From Candidatus Thioglobus plumae (GTDB lineage: Bacteria > Pseudomonadota > Gammaproteobacteria > PS1 > Pseudothioglobaceae), in contig CAJVCM010000056.1 in the NCBI GenBank assembly GCA_910595815.1, positions 1 to 7,458 on the forward strand: a stretch of DNA of 7,458 nt. Reading direction: 5' to 3'. Numbering within the stretch: the stretch's first letter is position 1; every line of letters starts with the position of its first letter. Position numbers and translations under genes: made by a program. The notes beneath the pieces are model-generated. The model had not been told where the DNA came from and did not search any database. It saw nothing but the letters and a program-made list of their open reading frames with translations. This document shows, piece after piece, positions 1 to 5,809 of the stretch.

Positions 1-773
1 TTTGGCTTAATATCTTTTTCAAGTAAGTTAAGTACTGCTTCACCTGCACGAATGCAATCATTATTCTTATCGGCTGAAATTGCATCTTGAGCTGATGAAT
101 TTGGCAAACTCATGCCGAGCGCTTCAATAGCAGAAGCCATTGTATTAGCCGTATACATACCACCACAAGAGCCCGGTCCAGGAATCGCAGTTTTTTCAAT
201 GTTCTCTAATTCAATGGCATCAATGGCATTATTGGCATATTTTCCAACGGCCTCAAATACACTGACCACATCAGTATGCCCCTTGCCTGGCTGGATGGTA
301 CCACCATAAACAAAAATACCTGGGCGATTTAATCTAGACAAGCCAATAATACAACCCGGCATATTCTTATCACAACCACCAATCGCTACCACACCATCAA
401 AACCCTGACAGCCCACTACCGTCTCAATAGAATCAGCAATCACTTCACGAGACACTAAAGAGTATTTCATGCCTTCAGAGCCCATAGAGATGCCGTCTGA
501 AATGGTAATCGTATTAAAAATAACGCCCTTGCCACCAGCGCTATTCACGCCTTTTTCAGCTTCATCAGCGAGTTTGTTAATGTGCATATTACAAGGTGTT
601 ACCATCGACCAAGTGGAAGCGATACCAACTTGAGGCTTGTTAAAATCTTCTTTTGTAAAGCCTACTGGGTAAAGCATTGCACGAGAAGGTGCGCGCTCGT
701 AACCATCAACCACCTGAGAGGAGTATTTTCTTGTCCCTCCAGAGGACTGCTGTTTGTCGCTTGTATTAGACAT
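1..773 (-). CDS. ilvD: Dihydroxy-acid dehydratase IlvD, N-terminal part (3' end outside window)
   Basis: IlvD is a cytoplasmic Fe-S enzyme that dehydrates 2,3-dihydroxy-3-methylvalerate and 2,3-dihydroxyisovalerate to the 2-keto acids used for isoleucine and valine synthesis. The 257 complete codons visible here translate without interruption from ATG at 773-771. Conserved blocks read in order are YERAPSRAML (residues 25-34), TPCNMH (59-64), the family signature CDKNMPG (134-140) and GPGSCGGMYT (around 199-208). The three cysteines C61, C134 and C203 fit the Fe-S ligand pattern of the family, and the 61-to-134 spacing matches the usual 73 residues. Slightly under half of a typical 560-residue short-form enzyme is present; the rest lies left of position 1. 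The first 16 or so residues are polar and poorly conserved, so the start is the only soft point. No clear Shine-Dalgarno is seen. The gene is divergent from the acetyltransferase gene and has its own promoter at 802-830. Confidence 0.96.
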   Translation of the reverse strand, partial: MSNTSDKQQSSGGTRKYSSQVVDGYERAPSRAMLYPVGFTKEDFNKPQVGIASTWSMVTPCNMHINKLADEAEKGVNSAGGKGVIFNTITISDGISMGSEGMKYSLVSREVIADSIETVVGCQGFDGVVAIGGCDKNMPGCIIGLSRLNRPGIFVYGGTIQPGKGHTDVVSVFEAVGKYANNAIDAIELENIEKTAIPGPGSCGGMYTANTMASAIEALGMSLPNSSAQDAISADKNNDCIRAGEAVLNLLEKDIKP

Positions 774-801
774 AATCTATTTCGTTAACTAAAAACACCA
801 A

Positions 802-816
802 ATTTTAGACTAAAAT
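802..816. repeat. Perfect 15-bp palindrome spanning two opposed -10 elements
   Basis: ATTTTAG, one central A, then CTAAAAT is a perfect 7-1-7 inverted repeat in the ilvD/acetyltransferase spacer. Read leftward it contains the ilvD -10 (TAAAAT, 807-802). Read rightward it contains an identical TAAAAT (811-816) placed to start transcription near 823, ahead of the TTG at 847. No convincing -35 partners the rightward hexamer. The palindrome could be a shared bidirectional promoter core, an operator for a dimeric regulator, or chance in AT-rich sequence. Confidence 0.5.
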
Positions 817-830
817 AAGGTTTTTCTCAA
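802..830 (-). promoter_or_regulatory. Predicted sigma70-type promoter of ilvD
   Basis: On the minus strand, TTGAGA (830-825) lies 17 bp upstream of TAAAAT (807-802). Each hexamer matches the consensus at five of six positions and the spacer is optimal. The predicted transcription start is near 795, giving a leader of about 20 nt before the ilvD ATG. That leaves no room for a leader-peptide attenuator, so classical attenuation of ilvD is unlikely here. This is a sequence match only. Confidence 0.65.
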
Positions 831-846
831 AGCCTTTTAGCGCAAA

Positions 847-1269
847 TTGGATACTGCACAGCAAATATTAGATTTAATTGAGCCTTTTGTACAGGAGGGT
901 AAGATTTTGCCTAGAACTTTCGATCAAATCAATGACAATATTGATGATTTCGTTTTTTTGCGAAATTTTGATAAGATGGTGGCTTGTGCAGGATTAAAAG
1001 ACTGCAAAGAGGGTGAAGTGGGTGAAATCTATGCTTTGGCTGTATCAAAAGAGGTGCAAAATCAGGGTTTTTCAGAAAAATTATTGGATGAAATCATGCA
1101 AAAAGCACGTATTGCCAATTTTTCCAAAATTTTTGCATTGTCCAAGCATAACGCTCAATGGTTTTTAAAACAAGGTTTTATACGAATGGAGATTGATGAG
1201 CTGCCTAAAAAGCGTCAGGCGTTGTTTAATCATCAGCGTAATTCTTCAATATTCTTTAAGGATGTTTAG
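847..1269 (+). CDS. Stand-alone ArgA-like GNAT acetyltransferase (N-acetylglutamate synthase C-terminal domain)
   Basis: The 140-residue product resembles the GNAT domain that forms the C-terminal third of classical ArgA, which acetylates glutamate with acetyl-CoA in the first step of arginine synthesis. Matching blocks are ILDLIEPFVQEGKILPRT (7-24), GEIYALAVSKEVQNQGFSEKLL (59-80, the acetyl-CoA pyrophosphate loop region, QNQGFS in place of the usual R/QxxGxG/A), AQWFLKQGF (103-111) and the ArgA-like tail LPKKRQALFNHQRNSSIFF (119-137). The amino-acid-kinase domain of about 290 residues is absent. Translation must begin at TTG 847 or later, because TAG at 838-840 closes the frame. The protein therefore also lacks the first GNAT beta strand that normally precedes this helix. 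There is no clear Shine-Dalgarno. It is followed after 2 bp by rnt. It may be a short-form N-acetylglutamate synthase, another acetyltransferase of that subfamily, or a relic of argA; substrate is not established. Confidence 0.8.
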   Translation: MDTAQQILDLIEPFVQEGKILPRTFDQINDNIDDFVFLRNFDKMVACAGLKDCKEGEVGEIYALAVSKEVQNQGFSEKLLDEIMQKARIANFSKIFALSKHNAQWFLKQGFIRMEIDELPKKRQALFNHQRNSSIFFKDV

Positions 1270-1271
1270 TA

Positions 1272-1862
1272 ATGAAAATTAAAGATAGGATTAGAGGTTA
1301 CTTACCTGTTGTTATTGATATTGAGACTGGTGGTTTTAATGCCAAGACTGATGCTATGCTTGAGATCTGTGCGATTGTGATTGGTGTTGACGATCAGGGG
1401 ATTTACTACCCTAAAGAGCCTCAGCATTTTCATGTCGAGCCTTTTAAGGGTGCTAATCTGGAGCCTAGTGCTTTAAAGTTTAATGGTATTGATGTTAATA
1501 ACCCCTTACGACTAGCAGTGAGTGAAAAGCAAGCCTTAGGTGATATTTTTAAAACAGCTAGAGCTGAGATGAAAACTGAAGAATGCACACGTTCAATCTT
1601 AGTAGGGCACAATGCTTTTTTTGATCTAGGATTTTTGTATGCAGCGAGTGATCGTGCTAATTTAAAAAGCCCATTTCATCAATTTTCAACCATTGATACG
1701 GTAAGTCTTTCAGCACTTTATTATGGTGAGACGGTATTAGCAAAAGCCATGCGTGTTGCTAATATCGAATGGGATGATGCTGAAGCTCATTCAGCGCTGT
1801 ATGACACACAAAAAACCGCTGAGCTTTTTTGTAAAATCTTCAATACACAAACCTTTGGTTAA
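1272..1862 (+). CDS. rnt: Ribonuclease T
   Basis: RNase T is a dimeric DEDDh 3'-to-5' exoribonuclease that trims tRNA 3' ends during CCA turnover and finishes the 3' ends of 5S, 23S and other stable RNAs. The 196-residue length is close to the usual 200-220. The catalytic set is complete: D16 and E18 in VVIDIETGGF, D118 in VGHNAFFDLGFL, H173 and D178 in EAHSALYDTQKTAELF. The 102-residue gap from the first to the third acid equals that in the E. coli enzyme. The conserved segment FHVEPFKGANLEPSALKFNGID (53-74) is also present. AAGGA at 1258-1262, nine bases before the ATG, is a good ribosome-binding site and supports this start. The gene sits 2 bp after the acetyltransferase gene and its 3' end overlaps the next gene, so the three are probably cotranscribed. 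Confidence 0.96.
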   Translation: MKIKDRIRGYLPVVIDIETGGFNAKTDAMLEICAIVIGVDDQGIYYPKEPQHFHVEPFKGANLEPSALKFNGIDVNNPLRLAVSEKQALGDIFKTARAEMKTEECTRSILVGHNAFFDLGFLYAASDRANLKSPFHQFSTIDTVSLSALYYGETVLAKAMRVANIEWDDAEAHSALYDTQKTAELFCKIFNTQTFG

Positions 1863-3294
1863 GTTTTTAGTATTATTCCTATTGCCTTTTTCAGTTAATG
1901 CTTTAACTGAGTCTGAATTTATTCAATCCCTACTTGATAACCATACCTTTTTTGAAAAGGAGAAAATCAACCTAACCATTAAGAAAATTGAAATGGATGG
2001 AGATCGTGCTAATTATGCTGATTGGGATTGGGCTATTGGCGGGGAGTTAGGGCGTATCAGTAAGTATAAAAACAAAGAAAACAACACTTCAAGCTATGAT
2101 TATGCTAAATCAACTTCACAGTTAGTGAGGAAGTTATCAAGTGATCTGAGTAAGAAATTTTTTTCTAACGGCTCAGAGTTGATTATCTCCTATGATAAAT
2201 CCCTACCTATTAAAGATGAAGAAATGCATGACAAGGATGGCTATCAAGGTGATGATAATACGACTGAGTATCTTGATGATTTAAACGTTAGTTGGACGTT
2301 GCCATTACTTAAAAATAAGGATGGTATTCTTGATCAAAAAACCTATGATTTAGCTGTGTTAGATTATGAAGATGAAAAGTTAGTGCTAGCAGAAACCAAA
2401 GAAGATTTTATTGAAGAAAAGCTCATGATTTTTCTAGATTGGATTAGTTATGACGCCCAAATTAAAATTGTTAAAAATCGCCTTAAATACTCTACACAAA
2501 TACTTGCAGCTATTAAACAACAAAATAATAGTAAAAATAGTGTTTTAGTCTTACAACGCTCTATTAATAAGACTCAGCGATTACTACTAGAGCTAGAATC
2601 AAAACTTAAAGCTGAGGAAAGATCACTTTCTGTTTTGCTAAAAGGCGTTAACCTTAATAAAACGCCACTTGAGATTGAGTGGAGCGCTAGGGCGAACCTG
2701 GTTAAAGATTTAAATAACTACTGCAAGCAATCGGTTCGAGACATCAAACGCATTGAAATTGAACAATTAAAAAACAAGCGCACTGTTAAGTCTTATCAAA
2801 ATTCACAACTGCCTGATTTTGATTTCACCATTAGCGCCTCAAGGGATGACAATAAAGGTAATTATTCTACGTATTCGAAGTCATCTGAGATGGAATATGA
2901 AGCCAAAATAGAGCTTTCTTATCCATTATCAGGCAATATTAGCAATCAAGTTTATTTGCGTAAATACAGGCTTAAAGGTCGTCAATTGGAATTGAGATAT
3001 GCAGATAAGTTTGATGATTTTATAGCTGATGCTCAAAAACTCACAACTGAGCTTAAGCAAGGTATTAAACAGCTTGATTTATATAGTGTACAAATTAATG
3101 AAAGCGAGACCGGTAAGACTCAGAATGAGTTAGATGCATTTCTTAAAGACAGTGGTAACATTCGTTTTGTTATTAATGACCAAGATGATTACCAAGAATT
3201 ACTGTTAGATCAGGTTGATGCAGTCATTAATTATCACAAGAATCGTATCCAGTACGATAGCTTAATGGATCGATTATTATTGAATGTTGAGTGA
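1855..3294 (+). CDS. TolC-family outer-membrane channel protein
   Basis: From the chosen TTG start the product has 479 residues. A short signal peptide is visible: K3, a hydrophobic core FLVLFLLPFSV, and a likely signal peptidase I cut after VNA (A16). There is no lipobox cysteine. The mature protein shows the two-repeat TolC layout. Each repeat has amphipathic strands (around LNVSWTLPLL in the first and AKIELSYPL in the second) followed by a long charged helical hairpin (TYDLAVLDYEDEKL through AAIKQQ, and VYLRKYRLKGRQLELRYADKF onward). TolC proteins form trimeric outer-membrane ducts for efflux pumps or type I secretion. No membrane-fusion protein, ABC or RND gene is adjacent, so partner and cargo are unknown. 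The start is uncertain: the frame stays open upstream with ATG at 1801 (34-residue signal peptide) and 1753, both deep inside rnt. TTG 1855 overlaps rnt by only 8 bp and puts the signal peptide first. No Shine-Dalgarno decides it. Confidence 0.8.
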   Translation: MVKFLVLFLLPFSVNALTESEFIQSLLDNHTFFEKEKINLTIKKIEMDGDRANYADWDWAIGGELGRISKYKNKENNTSSYDYAKSTSQLVRKLSSDLSKKFFSNGSELIISYDKSLPIKDEEMHDKDGYQGDDNTTEYLDDLNVSWTLPLLKNKDGILDQKTYDLAVLDYEDEKLVLAETKEDFIEEKLMIFLDWISYDAQIKIVKNRLKYSTQILAAIKQQNNSKNSVLVLQRSINKTQRLLLELESKLKAEERSLSVLLKGVNLNKTPLEIEWSARANLVKDLNNYCKQSVRDIKRIEIEQLKNKRTVKSYQNSQLPDFDFTISASRDDNKGNYSTYSKSSEMEYEAKIELSYPLSGNISNQVYLRKYRLKGRQLELRYADKFDDFIADAQKLTTELKQGIKQLDLYSVQINESETGKTQNELDAFLKDSGNIRFVINDQDDYQELLLDQVDAVINYHKNRIQYDSLMDRLLLNVE

Positions 3295-3981
3295 TTGAGC
3301 TTCGGTCCAATCTCTGACTTCTTTGGTTAGCTCTGCTGCTGATTTACCCTCTACACTAATAGGTTTTCCGATCACCATGGTGATGGTGCCAGGCTGTTTA
3401 ACAAAGCTACCTTTAGGCCAAAGTTTGCCAGCATTGTGATATACCGGTGAAATATCACAACCGGTTTTTTTAGCAATCGCAACACCGCCTTTTTGGTATT
3501 CACCGAGTTGCCCATAAGGCTGGCGTGTGCCTTCGGGAAACACCACCACAAAAACGCCTTCAGAAATTCTAGCGGCACCTTGTTTAAGAACTTTTTTGAG
3601 TGCTTTAAGTTTTTCACCACGATTAATGATAATAGGTTTTAGTAGAGACAAGCCCCAGCCAAAAATAGGAATCCATTGCAGCTCTTGTTTAAGCACCCAG
3701 GTTTGATGTGGGAAGATAGTTTGTAGCGCTAATGTCTCCCAGGTGGATTGATGGTTAGAGATAATCACACAAGCGCTGTTCGGAATATTTTCTTTGCCGA
3801 TAATAATCAGTTTGATATTAAGTGTAACACGCAACCACCACAAGCAAAATAGTGACCATTTTGACAAAACAGCATAGCGCACTTTAACCGGCGTAAAGAA
3901 CAATGCTAGAGCGATTGCAACCAGAACAGATAGAACCAGTACCGAACCTAAAAAGTAAATTAACGATCTTAAAAACAGCAT
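3277..3981 (-). CDS. plsC: 1-acyl-sn-glycerol-3-phosphate acyltransferase (PlsC-type)
   Basis: This 234-residue protein belongs to the lysophospholipid acyltransferase family, whose PlsC members add the second acyl chain to lysophosphatidic acid to make phosphatidic acid at the inner membrane. A hydrophobic segment at residues 7-29 is a probable membrane anchor. Family blocks in order are NHQSTWET (76-83), the acceptor-binding region LQWIPIFGWGLSLLKPIIINR (101-121), VFPEGTR (147-153) and SPVYHNAGKLWP (178-189). The catalytic histidine is H77, but the acid four residues further on is E82 instead of aspartate (HxxxxE rather than HxxxxD). I recall this form from other proteobacterial members, so loss of activity is not implied. 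The length is normal for the family. The gene is alone on its strand. It converges on the tolC-like gene with an 18-bp coding overlap and diverges from the HAD phosphatase gene. Specificity within the acyltransferase family is inferred. Confidence 0.9.
   Translation of the reverse strand: MLFLRSLIYFLGSVLVLSVLVAIALALFFTPVKVRYAVLSKWSLFCLWWLRVTLNIKLIIIGKENIPNSACVIISNHQSTWETLALQTIFPHQTWVLKQELQWIPIFGWGLSLLKPIIINRGEKLKALKKVLKQGAARISEGVFVVVFPEGTRQPYGQLGEYQKGGVAIAKKTGCDISPVYHNAGKLWPKGSFVKQPGTITMVIGKPISVEGKSAAELTKEVRDWTEAQSLNIQ
3293..3312. terminator. Possible UUCG hairpin at the tolC/plsC 3' overlap
   Basis: GATTG (3293-3297) pairs with CAATC (3308-3312). The inner part adds a G-T wobble and a C-G pair around a TTCG tetraloop, with one A-C mismatch. 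C(UUCG)G is a notably stable loop. The hairpin begins in the stop codon of the tolC-like gene and lies inside the last codons of the acyltransferase gene. There is no proper T tract after it on either strand, so a factor-independent terminator is only a weak reading. It could instead protect the 3' end of the plus-strand mRNA. Confidence 0.3.
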
Positions 3982-4001
3982 TCGTATTAGTGAGTGTAAA
4001 C

Positions 4002-4029
4002 GTTATAATTTGTAGACTTAAGATTTTAA
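4002..4029 (-). promoter_or_regulatory. Weak candidate promoter of plsC
   Basis: On the minus strand, TTAAAA (4029-4024) lies 16 bp upstream of TATAAC (4007-4002), matching the sigma70 hexamers at four and five of six positions. It overlaps the plus-strand TATAAT of the opposing gene. The predicted leader would be very short. A second minus-strand TAAAAT at 4028-4023 is an alternative -10. Confidence 0.35.
4004..4009 (+). promoter_or_regulatory. Consensus -10 (TATAAT) for the HAD phosphatase-rmuC-yciK genes
   Basis: TATAAT matches the -10 consensus perfectly and lies 29 bp before the ATG, so transcription would start near 4016 with a leader of about 23 nt. The best -35 at 17-bp spacing is TTCGTA (3981-3986), a three of six match that begins at the last base of the opposing plsC start codon. 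This is the only strong plus-strand promoter-like site before the three overlapping genes. Confidence 0.55.
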
Positions 4030-4038
4030 CGATTTTCT

Positions 4039-4686
4039 ATGACGGTTAACACCATTCTTTTTGATTTAGACGGCACCTTGATTGACACAGCGCCTGACCT
4101 TGCTTATGCGCTTAATAGTTTGCTATTAGAGAATGGTATTGATAAGAAGCCTTATGAGAAAATTAAACCATTAGTGGCTTTTGGTGGCAAGGCATTGGTT
4201 AAGTTTGGTTTTGATTGTGATGAGTCACACCCAAAATTTAGTCATTACCACGCAAGAATCTTGCAAATTTATACGGAAAATATTGATAAATATTCAAAGA
4301 CGTTTAAAGGCATTGATACATTGATTAAAGCCATCAAACAGCAAGGCCTATTTTGGGGTATTGTTACTAACAAGCCGGAGAATTTAACGCATTTATTGCT
4401 AGATAAGTTAGGTTTAAAGCCTGATGTTGTTGTTTGTGGTGACACCTTAGAATATAATAAACCACACCCTGCGCCATTGCTTTATGCTTGTGCACAGCTT
4501 GGTGTTTCCCCGCAACACTGTTGGTTTGTTGGTGATGATAAAAACGATATACTAGCCGGTAAAAATGCACAGATTAAAACCATCGCAGTGACTTATGGTT
4601 ACGGCAAAGTCGGGCAAGACTGGGGTTATGATTATTTAATAGAACAACCATCAGAAATATTGGAGTTAATGAATGGAAATCACTAG
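4039..4686 (+). CDS. HAD-superfamily phosphatase, Gph/MupP type
   Basis: The 215-residue product is a HAD subfamily IA phosphatase with all four motifs. These are DLDGT with nucleophile D9 and acid D11, T110 in WGIVTNKP, K141 in NKPHPAP, and D166, D167 and D170 in FVGDDKNDI. A small helical cap lies between motifs I and II (about residues 17-90). The usual automatic name would be phosphoglycolate phosphatase, which clears 2-phosphoglycolate. Two things favour MupP, the N-acetylmuramic acid 6-phosphate phosphatase of cell-wall recycling: the FVGDD-x-x-DI-x-AG, AVTYGYG and DWGYD segments, and a yciK-type SDR two genes downstream, as I recall from the Pseudomonas ubiG-mupP-yciK cluster. Substrate remains open. 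The gene overlaps rmuC by 14 bp and starts about 29 bp after a consensus -10. There is no Shine-Dalgarno before its ATG. Confidence 0.9.
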   Translation: MTVNTILFDLDGTLIDTAPDLAYALNSLLLENGIDKKPYEKIKPLVAFGGKALVKFGFDCDESHPKFSHYHARILQIYTENIDKYSKTFKGIDTLIKAIKQQGLFWGIVTNKPENLTHLLLDKLGLKPDVVVCGDTLEYNKPHPAPLLYACAQLGVSPQHCWFVGDDKNDILAGKNAQIKTIAVTYGYGKVGQDWGYDYLIEQPSEILELMNGNH

Positions 4687-5809
4687 TTTATTGGTTGGAT
4701 TGCTCGTAGGCGCAATCGGTGTTTATTTTTATTTAAATGTCAAGTTACAAACTCTTAAAACCGACAAAATTCACCTTGAAGTTAGTCTTGATAAAGAAAT
4801 CGAAACGCATAAGAGGGAGGTGGATTTAATCAATATTGCTAAAGAGCAAATGAGTAAGGATTTTAAGGCTGTGGCTAGCGATATTTTAGCCAAAGATCGC
4901 AATGACTTAAGCATTAAAAATTCTGAATTACTAACCCCTTTACAGGCGCAACTCAAAGAGTTTAGAGATAAGATCGAGGTTATTACTAATGAGCAAATTA
5001 AAGAGCGGGCCACACTCGCAGCGCAAATTGAAAATCTTAAAAAAACCAGTGTTGAAGCGCAAGAAACCACGCAAAATCTTACCGATGCTCTGACTTATGA
5101 TAATAAGCAACAAGGCGATTGGGGCGAGATGATTCTAAGTTCTATTTTGTCGAGTTCGGGTCTTAGAGAGGGTCATGAATTTGATACCCAAAAACAACTA
5201 AAAAACGAAGCAGGAGAGGCTTTTAAGCCAGATGTAGTGTTGCATTTGCCTGATGATAAAGATATTATTATTGATTCAAAAGTTTCACTCAAATCCTACA
5301 AAGACTATATCGCTAATCAGTCAGACAAAAGCGCACTCAAAGCGCATGTATCTTCAGTTGAGACGCATATAAACGGCATTAGTATTAAAGAGTATGAAAA
5401 TCTTGAAGGTGTATTGACGCTTGATTTTATTTTTGTTTTTATTCCAATCGAATCAGCGCTATTAGTTGCACTTGATCAAAAGCCAGATTTGTTTACAATC
5501 GCCCTGAAAAAGAACATCGTTTTAGTTTCGCCATCAACCTTAATGATGAGTCTTAAGACTGTGCATCATATTTGGCAAACAGAACGTCAAAATCAAAACT
5601 CTGAAGAAATCGCCCGTCAAGCAGGTGCTATGTATGACAAGCTATTTGGTTTTGTTAAATCTATGGACGACATTGAAAAACATCTTGATAAAGCACAAAA
5701 GAGTTACAAAGAGGCACGTGGTAAATTGTCAGATGGCAAGGGTAATTTAATTGGTCGTGCTGAAAAACTAAAGACATTAGGCGTGCAAAGTAAAAAGGAA
5801 CTTACATAA
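4673..5809 (+). CDS. rmuC: DNA recombination protein RmuC
   Basis: RmuC proteins have a nuclease-like fold and limit inversions or recombination at short inverted repeats. The biochemical activity is not firmly defined. The 378 residues fall into an N-terminal membrane anchor (4-22), a long charged coiled-coil region (about 24-141) and the RmuC domain (from about 143). That domain contains QGDWGEMIL (147-155), KPDVVLHLP (185-193) and IIDSKVSLKSY (199-209). P186-D187 with D201-S-K203 fits the PD-(D/E)xK active-site pattern. The protein is at the short end for the family, with an abbreviated coiled coil and C-terminal tail. The start overlaps the phosphatase gene by 14 bp. It is supported by GGAG at 4662-4665, seven bases upstream, and by the membrane segment that follows at once. 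It ends in TAATG shared with the next gene, which implies translational coupling. Confidence 0.93.
   Translation: MEITSLLVGLLVGAIGVYFYLNVKLQTLKTDKIHLEVSLDKEIETHKREVDLINIAKEQMSKDFKAVASDILAKDRNDLSIKNSELLTPLQAQLKEFRDKIEVITNEQIKERATLAAQIENLKKTSVEAQETTQNLTDALTYDNKQQGDWGEMILSSILSSSGLREGHEFDTQKQLKNEAGEAFKPDVVLHLPDDKDIIIDSKVSLKSYKDYIANQSDKSALKAHVSSVETHINGISIKEYENLEGVLTLDFIFVFIPIESALLVALDQKPDLFTIALKKNIVLVSPSTLMMSLKTVHHIWQTERQNQNSEEIARQAGAMYDKLFGFVKSMDDIEKHLDKAQKSYKEARGKLSDGKGNLIGRAEKLKTLGVQSKKELT

Noticed and set aside
112..788. Plus-strand open frames at 112-309 and 582-788
   Set aside because: They lie antisense to ilvD, whose translation is continuous and matches known family motifs; their predicted proteins have no recognisable features.
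838..849. Upstream extension of the acetyltransferase to recover the missing strand
   Set aside because: TAG at 838-840 is in frame, and the codons before it do not encode a convincing ArgA first strand, so I did not call a broken gene.
1430..1612. Minus-strand open frame within rnt
   Set aside because: It is the complement of well-conserved RNase T coding sequence with no ribosome-binding site or family resemblance.
3372..3620. Second minus-strand frame inside plsC
   Set aside because: It is a frame-shifted reading of the acyltransferase gene, whose proper frame has all family motifs.
4367..5070. Minus-strand frames at 4367-4570 and 4771-5070
   Set aside because: They are complements of the HAD phosphatase and of the rmuC coiled coil. 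The leucine- and serine-rich second one is what an antisense of a charged helical repeat gives.
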